A program made the position numbers and the translations under genes. A DNA stretch of 64,000 bases from the NCBI GenBank assembly GCA_018712865.1, contig DVGH01000026.1, positions 30,838 to 94,837 of the forward strand, given 5' to 3'. The number at the start of each line of letters is the position of its first letter. Positions within the stretch are counted from its first letter, which is position 1. The notes beneath the pieces were generated by a model. That model saw nothing but the letters and a program-made list of their open reading frames with translations. It did not search any database and was not told the origin of the DNA. Shown piece after piece: positions 16,464-24,148 of the stretch. The DNA comes from Scatavimonas merdipullorum (GTDB taxonomy: Bacteria; Bacillota; Clostridia; Oscillospirales; Acutalibacteraceae).

Positions 16464-16745
16464 ATGAGTGTCGTAATTATTGGCGGAAACGAACGGATGA
16501 CCGCACAATATGAATCCATTTGTAAGGAACATGGATGCAGGGCAAAAGTTTTTACAAAAGAAAACGGCTCTTTAAAAAAGAAATTGGGATGCCCGGATTT
16601 GCTGATTTTATTTATCAGCACCGTTTCGCATAAAATGGTGCTCAGTGTAACACAGGAAGCCAAAAAGAACTGTATTCCGATCGCAAGAATTCACACAAGC
16701 AGTGTTACTGCACTTCGTACAGCTTTGACGGAATATATCGTGTAA
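16464..16745 (+). CDS. DUF2325 domain protein
   Basis: 93 residues, beginning MSVVIIGGNERM and containing CPDLLILFISTVSHKM, the pattern of DUF2325, a small Rossmann-like family of unknown function common in Clostridia. ATG 16464 is used because AAAGAGG is six bases upstream. In-frame ATGs at 16404 and 16458 would add a basic extension that does not look like the family. It is the first gene of an operon with the DUF3793 protein and a flavodoxin and stands behind the TTAG/CTAA operators. This suggests a role in metal-limited redox physiology; the molecular function is unknown. Confidence 0.82.
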   Translation: MSVVIIGGNERMTAQYESICKEHGCRAKVFTKENGSLKKKLGCPDLLILFISTVSHKMVLSVTQEAKKNCIPIARIHTSSVTALRTALTEYIV

Positions 16746-16768
16746 GTACCAACTAAGGGGGAAAAATC

Positions 16769-17320
16769 TTGCTGGAAAAGTATTTGATTGCGCATTGCGC
16801 GCCAACGCTTGCATCTTTAAAAACCGCCAGCTTATTCTGCATGTCGGTTTTATCTGAACAAGACCTGGAAGGCCAGATCAAAGACTGGAATAGCCGGCTT
16901 TGGGAAAAAGGGTTGTTTTTAATGGTCTTAAAACGCTATAAGGACAAAGCGCTGGTATATGTGTGTCGAAAATCGCATTTACAGGCGGATTTGAAAAAAG
17001 CAGGAGTTGCAAACTTTCTTGCCCAATACGGCTATCGGCATACAGACCTCAAATACGCATTAACAAGGCTCAGGCAAAGATTAAACAGCAGCAATTCTTT
17101 TCCGCATGAAATTGGAATTTTTTTAGGCTATCCTTTGGAAGATGTTGTTGGTTTTATTCAAAACGCAGGAAAAAATTGCAAATATACCGGTTATTGGAAG
17201 GTTTATTCGAATGAATGTGAAACAATAAAGCTTTTTGCACAATTTCAAAAATGCCGTAAGATCTATATACGGCTATGGAGTCAGGGAAAGTCTGTCCAGC
17301 AGCTTACGGTAGCTGCTTGA
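16769..17320 (+). CDS. DUF3793 family protein
   Basis: 183 residues. Features that match DUF3793 as I know it are the start LEKYLIAHCAPTLASLKTASLF, a central EIGIFLGYPLEDVVGFIQNAG, and GYWKVYSNECETIKLFAQFQKCRK. Function unknown; the family is often found next to flavodoxins and iron-transport genes. There is no signal peptide or membrane segment, so it is probably cytosolic. It starts at TTG 16769 with AAGGGGG seven bases upstream. It lies 23 bases after the DUF2325 gene and 33 bases before the flavodoxin gene, in one operon. Confidence 0.85.
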   Translation: MLEKYLIAHCAPTLASLKTASLFCMSVLSEQDLEGQIKDWNSRLWEKGLFLMVLKRYKDKALVYVCRKSHLQADLKKAGVANFLAQYGYRHTDLKYALTRLRQRLNSSNSFPHEIGIFLGYPLEDVVGFIQNAGKNCKYTGYWKVYSNECETIKLFAQFQKCRKIYIRLWSQGKSVQQLTVAA

Positions 17321-17353
17321 GATAGAAATTTAATAAAGAAAGAGGTTGTTTTT

Positions 17354-17776
17354 ATGAGTAAGGTTGCGGTAGTCTACTGGAGTGGTACGGGCAACACAGA
17401 GGCAATGGCCTGCCAGGTTGCAGAAGGTGCAAAACAGGAAGGCGCAGAGGTCTCTCTGTTTACGGCGGCAGAATTTGACACAGCAAAGATGGACGCTTTT
17501 GACGCAATAGCCTTTGGTTGCCCCTCCATGGGGGATGAACAACTGGAAGAAAGCGAATTTGAGCCGATGTTTGACGGCTGCAAAGCAAAACTGCAAGGAA
17601 AAAAGATTGCATTGTTTGGTTCTTATGGCTGGGGCGATGGCGAATGGATGCGCACCTGGGAAGAAGACTGCATAAGCACCGGCGCACAGTTGGCGTGTAA
17701 AAGCGTTATTTGCAATGAAGCGCCCGATGCGCAGGCAGAGGCTGATTGTGTTTCGCTGGGAAAAGCATTGGCATAG
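17354..17776 (+). CDS. Flavodoxin (short chain)
   Basis: 140 residues. SGTGNTEAMA near residues 10-19 is the FMN-phosphate loop. CPSMGDEQLEESEFEP and FGSYGWGDGEWMRTW form the isoalloxazine-binding loops of clostridial flavodoxins. It is a soluble one-electron carrier that replaces ferredoxin when iron is scarce. That fits its place as last gene of an operon behind a putative metal-responsive operator. The ribosome binding site is AGAGG, somewhat far from ATG 17354. A strong hairpin follows. Confidence 0.93.
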   Translation: MSKVAVVYWSGTGNTEAMACQVAEGAKQEGAEVSLFTAAEFDTAKMDAFDAIAFGCPSMGDEQLEESEFEPMFDGCKAKLQGKKIALFGSYGWGDGEWMRTWEEDCISTGAQLACKSVICNEAPDAQAEADCVSLGKALA

Positions 17777-17804
17777 TTTTTACATAAAATTATATGCAGC
17801 AAAA

Positions 17805-17831
17805 AAGGAACAGGGCGCATCCCTGTTCCTT
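17805..17831. terminator. bidirectional terminator between flavodoxin and PepSY genes
   Basis: AAGGAACAGGG (17805-17815) and CCCTGTTCCTT (17821-17831) form an 11-base stem, with an A-run on the left and TTTTCT on the right. It can serve both convergent genes. Confidence 0.85.
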
Positions 17832-17851
17832 TTCTCGTGCGCAAACTCTGA

Positions 17852-18508
17852 TCAGTCGTATATGGATTCTTTATCAAATTCCAGCACGGCCCCGCTGCTT
17901 GCATCAATCTTATAGTCATACTCTGTTTGTGTATCAAAAAATTCAATTTGATAGACAGCTTTGCCATCGTCATATTCCAATTTTGCTTCCTTCATGGTTA
18001 CATTCCCTTCCGACAAACCGGCCTGCTTTAAGGCGGTGGCCTTTGCAGTGTCCAGATCAATTTTTACTTCGCCGGAGGAAGAAGCGGAAGCTGCCGGGCT
18101 GTTTTCAATGTCGTGATCGTATGAAAGAACAGCGCCGGTAGATGCGTCAATTTCATAATCGTACTCCGTGCTGCCAGAATAAAATTCCACATCGTAAACA
18201 GCTTTGCCGTCGTCATAATCCAGCTTTGCGTTAACATACACCGCGTCTGATTCCTGTACACCGGCGTTTTCAAGAGCAATTTTTTTTGCTTCATCCGTGC
18301 TGATTTGTGTGCTGTTGCTTGTGGAAGCCTGCGTGTTTTTTTCGGTTTGCGACTGAGCTGTTTTGCTTACATCAGGCGTATCGTCGTCGCTGTTACTCGA
18401 CGAAGCCGCCGATGTGTTCGTGCTGGTGTTGGCGACCGTGTTGCCGTTGCAGCCGGCAGCAAAGAAAATGCAGAAAATGGAAAGCGCAATAAAAAGTATT
18501 TTTTTCAT
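17852..18508 (-). CDS. PepSY-domain lipoprotein (two PepSY repeats)
   Basis: 218 residues. A signal peptide ends in the lipobox FFAAGC near residues 15-20, followed by a Ser/Thr/Asn-rich linker (about 21-65). Then come two PepSY repeats: ISTDEAKKIALENAGV...YDYEIDASTGAVLSYD and IDLDTAKATALKQAGL...YDYKIDASSGAVLEFD. Such proteins sit on the outer face of the membrane and are thought to inhibit peptidases or sense the envelope. ATG 18508 has AAAGGATG upstream; longer in-frame starts run through the promoter region. Its promoter has the same spaced direct repeat as the two-component system promoter, so it is a likely target of that regulator. Confidence 0.88.
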   Translation of the reverse strand: MKKILFIALSIFCIFFAAGCNGNTVANTSTNTSAASSSNSDDDTPDVSKTAQSQTEKNTQASTSNSTQISTDEAKKIALENAGVQESDAVYVNAKLDYDDGKAVYDVEFYSGSTEYDYEIDASTGAVLSYDHDIENSPAASASSSGEVKIDLDTAKATALKQAGLSEGNVTMKEAKLEYDDGKAVYQIEFFDTQTEYDYKIDASSGAVLEFDKESIYD

Positions 18509-18610
18509 ATAGGTCATCCTTTCTGTTTTGTTGCACGCCGGGGTCAAAATCCCGGCGGCGTGTGTTTTCGTATAACGTGTTCCGCGGATAAGGCCTTGCC
18601 TTACAATTGC

Positions 18611-18644
18611 AGTATATAAAAGAAAAATTAGAAGTCCATTAGAA
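18611..18644 (-). promoter_or_regulatory. response-regulator box and -10 of the PepSY gene
   Basis: On the minus strand two identical TTCTAAT heptamers (18644-18638 and 18633-18627) stand 11 bases apart, in the place of a -35. Ten bases later comes TATACT (18616-18611). This is the layout of OmpR/PhoB-family activator sites. Confidence 0.65.
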
Positions 18645-18729
18645 AAAACAAAAATATGAGTCAAAATAAAAAAATTTTTGTTCCGGTTTTTTTATATTCT
18701 TTCCCTCCAAAATCAATCTATCCCTTGCG

Positions 18730-18749
18730 GATATTTCTATAGAAATATC
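18730..18749. repeat. perfect 20-base palindrome after the histidine kinase gene
   Basis: GATATTTCTA followed by its exact reverse complement TAGAAATATC, flanked by near-complementary CG/CG. There is no T-run on either side. It lies between the kinase stop and the PepSY promoter and may be an operator or an AT-rich hairpin. Confidence 0.5.
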
Positions 18750-18770
18750 TCCGTTTCAAATAAATAAAAG

Positions 18771-20126
18771 TTAAGAAAAATCGCTGAACCGCACGGTAAA
18801 GGTGCTTCCTTTCCCCGGCGCGCTTTCTACAGAAATCTCGCCCTTATGCAGCCTTGCAATCTGTTTTACCATTGCCAGGCCAAGTCCCAAACCTGCATTG
18901 CCGGACCGGCTGCGCGCTTTATCCGAGCGGTAAAAACGGTTCCAAATTTTTGGTATTTCTTCGGCTTCTATTCCAATGCCATCGTCGGCTACCGTTAAGA
19001 CAACGGTATTTGCCTCTTGCAAAAGAGAAACCCAGATATGTCCGTTTTCCACTCCATAGCGGTAGGCGTTTTGGATTAGATTATTCAGCATTCTTGTAAA
19101 TAACGCCGGATCGGCGGCCATAATAATATTGGGTGTAATTTGCGTTAACAAAGAAATGTTTTTTTCAGCAATTGTCTTTTGTTCCGCACAAACGGATGAC
19201 ACAAGCTCGCTTAAATGAACCTTTTCCATTGCAGGCGCTTCTGTCCCTTGTTCAAGCCGTGTAAACGCCAAAAGCGAAGAAATGAAATGCGACATACGGT
19301 AACCTTGTTTTTGAATTGCGCCGATTGCCTCATACAGTTCTTCCTTTCCGGATGCATTTTCAAAGGCGTATTCACACTGCGCCAGAATAATAGAAACAGG
19401 CGTCCGCAGCTCATGAGAAGCATCAGACGTAAATTGTCGTTCGGCTTCAAAATTTGTCTGTAGCCGCGCAAACATGCGGTTAAAAGTTTCTGCCAGTTGG
19501 TGCAGCTCGTCGCCGTTTGCGTTTATTTCTATCCGTTTGCTTAAATCGCCGCTGCGCCCAATTTCTTCTGCTGTTTTGTTCATTTTACGGATGGGGTTTA
19601 GCGAACGCCTGGCTAAAAGATAGCCGCCGGCAGAGGCAAGAATCACAAGCAGCGGCAACGCAATTAACGCGGCCTTTGTTACCGTAGACAATCCGGCCAA
19701 TCCATTTTCGGAGGAAACCACACCCCTGATCCATACGGTTTTGCTGTCGTCCAGAGTAACCCTGCGGTCATAAATTAAGTAAGATCCTCCATTGGTGGAA
19801 GCCTGTCTTGTAGTGCTGTCTGTAAACGGCTGGCTGTATAAAACGTCATACGGCGCATATCCGCTGATCAACACACCGTTTTCGTCAAAAAGCTGGATAT
19901 ATACGCCATTATTAAAAAAGGTAAAATCGTCATCAATCTCCAATTTTCCGTCGTCATAATCCAGCTCATCCATATTTGTCTGGACGGTTTCCATCAACAG
20001 CCGTCTGGAATCCTGTGCAGCTGTTGCGCTTGAAAAAATCGCAATAAAAGCAAAAACAACCGTGCATAAAAGAAGCATCATCGCCGTAAACCATATTGTA
20101 ATTTTGCTTTTGATAGACAGCTTCAT
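18771..20126 (-). CDS. Sensor histidine kinase (OmpR-type two-component system)
   Basis: 451 residues. Membrane segments lie near residues 10-32 and 150-170, enclosing an extracytoplasmic domain of about 115 residues. HAMP follows at about 170-222. The HisKA site DASHELRTP has the phosphorylated His238. The HATPase_c domain shows N-box NLIQNAYRYG, ADDGIGI and GLGLGLAMVKQIA. It autophosphorylates and passes phosphate to the adjacent regulator. Its ATG overlaps the regulator stop by four bases. The signal is unknown; the outer domain contains DYDDGKLEI, similar to the YDDGKAVY motif in the neighbouring PepSY lipoprotein, which hints at related folds or partners. Confidence 0.92.
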   Translation of the reverse strand: MKLSIKSKITIWFTAMMLLLCTVVFAFIAIFSSATAAQDSRRLLMETVQTNMDELDYDDGKLEIDDDFTFFNNGVYIQLFDENGVLISGYAPYDVLYSQPFTDSTTRQASTNGGSYLIYDRRVTLDDSKTVWIRGVVSSENGLAGLSTVTKAALIALPLLVILASAGGYLLARRSLNPIRKMNKTAEEIGRSGDLSKRIEINANGDELHQLAETFNRMFARLQTNFEAERQFTSDASHELRTPVSIILAQCEYAFENASGKEELYEAIGAIQKQGYRMSHFISSLLAFTRLEQGTEAPAMEKVHLSELVSSVCAEQKTIAEKNISLLTQITPNIIMAADPALFTRMLNNLIQNAYRYGVENGHIWVSLLQEANTVVLTVADDGIGIEAEEIPKIWNRFYRSDKARSRSGNAGLGLGLAMVKQIARLHKGEISVESAPGKGSTFTVRFSDFS

Positions 20127-20800
20127 TTTGCATCTTCCTTCATAATATAGCCCACACCTCGGACGGTATGAATCAGTTTTGTGGAAAACCCTTCATCCAC
20201 TTTTTTTCGCAGATAGGTGATATACACGTCCACAACATTCGTGCCGCCTTCATAGTCATAGCTCCATACATTGTCCTCAATTTTTTGTCTGGAAAGAACT
20301 TTGTTTTTATTCCGAAGCAGATACTCCAGCAAAGAAAATTCCCGTGCCGTCAGAAGGATTTCCCGGTCGCCTCTTTGTACAGTGTGGGTCTGGGTGTCAA
20401 GGGTCAAATCGGCAAGCGTATAAATATTGGTTGGATTTCCCGCAGCCGTTCGGGTAATCGCATAAATACGGGCAATTAACTCATCAAAAGAAAAAGGCTT
20501 GACCAGATAATCATTGCCGCCAATATTCAGCCCTTTTACCTTGTCTGCTATCGTATCCTTTGCAGTTAAAAAAATAATGGGTGTCAGGTTCCCCTGCGCG
20601 CGCAGACGCCGTACTGTTTCAAGCCCGTCGCTTTTTGGCATCATAATGTCCAGAATCGCTGCGTCGTAAGATGTAAAAAGCAGATGGTCCAACGCACTTT
20701 CTCCGTCAAAAACACTTTCTGTCATAAAACCCTCTGCGCGCAGTTTTTTGGAAAGAATATCGTTTAAATCCGTATCGTCTTCAGCAATTAAAATTCGCAT
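20123..20800 (-). CDS. OmpR-family response regulator
   Basis: 225 residues. The receiver domain (1-120) has the acidic pair Asp8/Asp9, phospho-acceptor Asp51 in AAILDIMMPKSDG and the conserved lysine in DYLVKPF. The C-terminal winged helix (about 128-222) includes LTAREFSLLEYLLRNKNKVLSR and VDVYITYLRKKVD. It pairs with the kinase that starts inside its stop codon. Its own promoter (20818-20851) carries the same 11-base-spaced direct repeat as the PepSY promoter, so autoregulation is likely. Confidence 0.93.
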   Translation of the reverse strand: MRILIAEDDTDLNDILSKKLRAEGFMTESVFDGESALDHLLFTSYDAAILDIMMPKSDGLETVRRLRAQGNLTPIIFLTAKDTIADKVKGLNIGGNDYLVKPFSFDELIARIYAITRTAAGNPTNIYTLADLTLDTQTHTVQRGDREILLTAREFSLLEYLLRNKNKVLSRQKIEDNVWSYDYEGGTNVVDVYITYLRKKVDEGFSTKLIHTVRGVGYIMKEDAK

Positions 20801-20817
20801 AACAGCACCCCGCTTTC

Positions 20818-20851
20818 AGCATACATGGTTTTGATTAAAAAAAGATTAGAA
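20818..20851 (-). promoter_or_regulatory. response-regulator box and -10 of the two-component operon
   Basis: On the minus strand TTCTAAT (20851-20845) and TTTTAAT (20840-20834) stand 11 bases apart. A -10-like TATGCT (20823-20818) follows after exactly ten bases, the same geometry as in front of the PepSY gene. The leader before ATG 20800 would be very short. Confidence 0.6.
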
Positions 20852-21007
20852 GCAAGAAAGAAAAAGTAATTTTGCTTTTATTATAAAGGAAAAAGCATGT
20901 CAATCAAGTATAAAATAAAAAATATATTTCCCTAAAATAGAAGATAACAATAGAAGATTGTCATACAACTGCAAAATATTGGGGCAGTATTTTTATTGAA
21001 AAAAGGC

Positions 21008-21068
21008 TTGCAAATACCGGAAGGGGGTATTATAATAAAAATAAATAAAAAATACCCCATAAGGGTAT
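21008..21068 (+). promoter_or_regulatory. csoR-copA promoter with two CsoR-type operators
   Basis: TTGCAA (21008-21013), a 17-base spacer and TATAAT (21031-21036). The spacer itself (21014-21030) reads ATACC-N7-GGTAT, and a second 17-base site with the same ends, ATACC-N7-GGTAT, lies at 21052-21068 between the -10 and the ribosome binding site. These match the pseudo-palindromic GC-core operators of CsoR repressors. Confidence 0.8.
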
Positions 21069-21083
21069 TTAGGAGGCGTCCAT

Positions 21084-21419
21084 GTGAGCAAACAGGAAAA
21101 TACAAAGCAAACGGTAAACGGCAAAGAAAGCTGTACCTGTCATTACAAGGCAACACCCCGCGAGGAAACACAGCTGCGTCAAATGCAAAACCGATTAAAA
21201 CGGATGACGGGCCAGCTCAACGGGATTGCAAATATGCTGGAGGACAACCGCTATTGCGGCGATATTCTTATTCAGGTTTCCGCAGTGCAAAGCGCTTTGC
21301 AGGCCTTTGCTTATCTGCTGCTTCAAAACCATATGGAAACCTGTGTGGTTGAAGAAATTCAAAAAGGAAATATGCAGGTAATCCGTGAAGCCGTAGAGCT
21401 GATTAAGCAATTAAAATAA
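21084..21419 (+). CDS. csoR: Copper-sensing transcriptional repressor CsoR
   Basis: 111 residues, four-helix CsoR/RcnR fold, no classical DNA-binding domain. The Cu(I) ligands are visible in RYCGDILIQVSAVQSAL (Cys) and NHMETCVVEEI (His and Cys), the Cys-His-Cys pattern of true copper sensors. An N-terminal CTCH motif adds further potential thiol ligands. GTG 21084 has AGGAGG seven bases upstream. When Cu(I) binds, CsoR should leave the two operators and release the csoR-copA operon. copA starts 15 bases downstream. Confidence 0.93.
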   Translation: MSKQENTKQTVNGKESCTCHYKATPREETQLRQMQNRLKRMTGQLNGIANMLEDNRYCGDILIQVSAVQSALQAFAYLLLQNHMETCVVEEIQKGNMQVIREAVELIKQLK

Positions 21420-21434
21420 AAGGGAGGGGCTTGC

Positions 21435-24053
21435 TTGAAAACGGAAAAATATAATGTTACCGGAATGACCTGTGCAGCCTGCCAGGCCAATGTGACCCGG
21501 TGTGTGCAAAAGCTGGAAGGAGTTAGTGACGTTAACGTAAACCTGCTTTTAAACCAGATGACGGTTTCTTATGATGAAACAAAGCTGGATACAAACAAAA
21601 TTGTCAGTGCGGTTGAAACAATTGGTTACGGCGCGTCTTCTTTAGAAAAAACCAATGAAACAGGTGGCTTCCGCAGCGAATGGACGAGCAGACAGAAAAG
21701 AGCGCAGGAGCATCAAAAAAGCATGAAAAAAAGGTTGCTGCTCTCCGTCATTTTACTGGTCCCGCTTATGTATATTGCAATGGGCCCCATGCTGTCGCTG
21801 CCGGTTCCGGGCTTTTTGGTCGGTATGGAAAACATGTTGGTTTCCGCCATAGCGCAACTGCTGCTCACGCTGCCAATCCTGTTTATTAACCGGCATTTTT
21901 TTCAAAATGGGTTTAAAGCACTCATTCATCGGGCGCCCAATATGGATTCTCTGGTCGCTATTGGTTCGGGGGCTTCACTGGTTTATGGGATCTTTGCCAT
22001 GTTTCGCATGGCCTATGGCTTTGGGCATGGGGATATGGAACTGGTGCATGCGTATGCGCACGCGCTGTATTTTGAATCTGCAGCCATGATCCTAACACTT
22101 GTGACGGTAGGGAAATATCTGGAAGCAAAATCAAAAGCCAAAACGTCCGACGCACTTGGAAAGTTGGTAGATCTGGCACCCAAAACCGCCGTGGTGATTC
22201 GCAACGGGGCAGAGCAAACAATTCCGGCAGAACAGGTCGTCGCTGGGGATATTGTCATGATTCGTCCGGGCGATAAAATTCCGGTAGACGGTGTTGTAAC
22301 ACAAGGGCATGGATATGTAGACCAGGCGGCAATTACCGGCGAAAGCATTCCCGTGGAAAAACAGCCGGGGGATTCTGTTATTTCTGCTACCACCAATAAA
22401 AACGGTACATTTCATTTTCGGGCGTCCAAGGTTGGCGAAGACACAACGCTTGCGCAGATTATCCGCCTTGTAGATGAAGCAGGGAACACAAAAGTGCCTA
22501 TTGCACGGCTGGCAGACCGGGTCAGCGGGGTATTTGTACCAATCGTAATCGTTATTGCAATCCTTACGGCAATTGTTTGGCTATTTGCCGGGCAGAGCTT
22601 TGAATTTGCCCTTTCCAATGCAATTGCAGTACTGGTGATTTCCTGCCCATGCGCGTTGGGGCTGGCTACGCCGGTAGCAATTATGGTAGGAACAGGAAAA
22701 GCAGCGGAAATGGGGATTTTAATCAAATCTGCCGAAAGCCTGGAAACACTTCATGCGGTGGATACGGTCGTTTTGGACAAGACTGGGACAATTACCTCAG
22801 GCCGTCCATCGGTCACAGACGTAATCGTGCTGGATCCTACGCTGCCGGAACACATTTTTTTGGAAGAAGCGGCAGCGGCAGAAACCGGCAGTGAACATCC
22901 TTTGGCACAGGCAGTTGTGGAAAAAGCAAAAAATTTGGGGCTTTCGCTTCCAAAATCAGAAGGCTTTGCAGCAACGGCCGGGCGCGGAGTAAAGGCCACA
23001 GTCCGAACACACACATATTTGGCTGGCAACCTTGCGTTTATGAAAGAAAACGGGCTGCTTGGGGATACAGCGCCTTCTGCAAAAGCAAAGGACATTGTAA
23101 AACAGTTGGCGCAGGAAGGAAAAACGCCGCTGCTCTTTGCACGGGATCGTAAGCTGGCGGGTATAATCGCTGTTGCGGACACCATCCGCGATTCCAGTCG
23201 GGCAGCAATCCGGCGCTTTTCAGAAATGGGTCTGCACGTCGTTATGCTGACAGGGGACAACCGTGTCACTGCGGAAGCCATACGCAAGCAACTTGGAATA
23301 GAGACAGCCATATCCGACGTTTTACCGACAGAAAAAGAAGCAAATATTTGCGCATTACAAATGAAAGGCCAAAAGGTGGCGATGGTAGGCGATGGGATTA
23401 ACGACGCTCCGGCACTAATGCGGGCGGACGTTGGCATTGCCATCGGCGCAGGGACAGATATTGCCATTGATTCGGCCGATGTGGTCTTGATGAAAGATTC
23501 ACTTTATGATGTAGCAACGGCAATAGAGCTGAGCAGGGCCGTCATCCGTAACATTCATATGAACCTGTTTTGGGCATTTTTCTATAATGTTTTGGGGATT
23601 CCGGTGGCGGCGGGCGTTCTTTATCCGGCCTTTGGCCTGCTGTTAAGCCCCATGCTTGGTTCTGCGGCCATGAGCCTAAGTTCAGTCTGTGTTGTACTCA
23701 ACGCGCTTCGCCTGCGCTTTTTCAAAAAGAAAGAGGCAATGCTCACCGGGCAAGCAGAGCTGCAATCCATAGAGCCAGAGACTGCTCAACGTTCGGATCA
23801 AACAGACAAATCAATAGAAAAGAAAGAGGGAATTACCATGAAAAAAGTATTGCAAGTAGATGGAATGATGTGCGCGCACTGCCAAATGCATGTGGAAAAG
23901 GCGCTGGCCGCAGTAGACGGTGTACAAAAGGCAGAAGTAGACCTTGAGAAAAACCAGGCAACTGTGTCGCTTTTACGGGATGTGCCGGACCAGGAATTAA
24001 TGGATGCGGTAACCCAGGCGGGCTATACGCCGCTTAGCTGTAAAACAGAATAA
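21435..24053 (+). CDS. copA: Cu(I)-exporting P1B-type ATPase with C-terminal CopZ-like domain
   Basis: 872 residues. The N-terminal HMA domain has GMTCAAC (Cys13, Cys16). Eight membrane helices follow, with the CPC transport motif at 404-406, phosphorylated Asp448 in DKTGTIT, and VGDGINDAP for the hinge. It pumps Cu(I) out of the cytoplasm. Unusually, after the last membrane helix and a linker rich in Glu/Gln/Thr (about 765-800), a second HMA domain, GMMCAHC (Cys813, Cys816), ends the protein. The TTG start at 21435 has AGGGAGGGG six bases upstream. A bidirectional terminator follows. Confidence 0.94.
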   Translation: MKTEKYNVTGMTCAACQANVTRCVQKLEGVSDVNVNLLLNQMTVSYDETKLDTNKIVSAVETIGYGASSLEKTNETGGFRSEWTSRQKRAQEHQKSMKKRLLLSVILLVPLMYIAMGPMLSLPVPGFLVGMENMLVSAIAQLLLTLPILFINRHFFQNGFKALIHRAPNMDSLVAIGSGASLVYGIFAMFRMAYGFGHGDMELVHAYAHALYFESAAMILTLVTVGKYLEAKSKAKTSDALGKLVDLAPKTAVVIRNGAEQTIPAEQVVAGDIVMIRPGDKIPVDGVVTQGHGYVDQAAITGESIPVEKQPGDSVISATTNKNGTFHFRASKVGEDTTLAQIIRLVDEAGNTKVPIARLADRVSGVFVPIVIVIAILTAIVWLFAGQSFEFALSNAIAVLVISCPCALGLATPVAIMVGTGKAAEMGILIKSAESLETLHAVDTVVLDKTGTITSGRPSVTDVIVLDPTLPEHIFLEEAAAAETGSEHPLAQAVVEKAKNLGLSLPKSEGFAATAGRGVKATVRTHTYLAGNLAFMKENGLLGDTAPSAKAKDIVKQLAQEGKTPLLFARDRKLAGIIAVADTIRDSSRAAIRRFSEMGLHVVMLTGDNRVTAEAIRKQLGIETAISDVLPTEKEANICALQMKGQKVAMVGDGINDAPALMRADVGIAIGAGTDIAIDSADVVLMKDSLYDVATAIELSRAVIRNIHMNLFWAFFYNVLGIPVAAGVLYPAFGLLLSPMLGSAAMSLSSVCVVLNALRLRFFKKKEAMLTGQAELQSIEPETAQRSDQTDKSIEKKEGITMKKVLQVDGMMCAHCQMHVEKALAAVDGVQKAEVDLEKNQATVSLLRDVPDQELMDAVTQAGYTPLSCKTE
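23838..24053 (+). CDS. possible internal start giving a free CopZ-like copper chaperone
   Basis: Inside copA and in the same frame, ATG 23838 is preceded by AGAGGG at a seven-base spacing, a good Shine-Dalgarno. The product would be 71 residues, beginning MKKVLQVDGMMCAHCQMHV, exactly a CopZ chaperone in length and sequence style. The same codons are also the tail of CopA, so this is an alternative product, not a separate locus. No direct proof of use. Confidence 0.5.
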   Translation: MKKVLQVDGMMCAHCQMHVEKALAAVDGVQKAEVDLEKNQATVSLLRDVPDQELMDAVTQAGYTPLSCKTE

Positions 24054-24075
24054 ATTTGCTGAAAGTATTATAAAA

Positions 24076-24110
24076 AGAAGGCCATTTTACAAAATGTAAA
24101 ATGGCCTTCT
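24076..24110. terminator. bidirectional terminator between copA and the BI-1 gene
   Basis: A perfect 15-base stem, AGAAGGCCATTTTAC / GTAAAATGGCCTTCT, with a five-base loop and A/T runs outside. Confidence 0.9.
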
Positions 24111-24148
24111 AAAAAGTATCAAATAGTATTTAGTATTAAAAAGAAAGC

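Noticed and set aside
22751..23467. Minus-strand frame of 238 codons inside copA
   Set aside because: Antisense to conserved P-type ATPase motifs; serine/alanine-rich shadow without a start signal.
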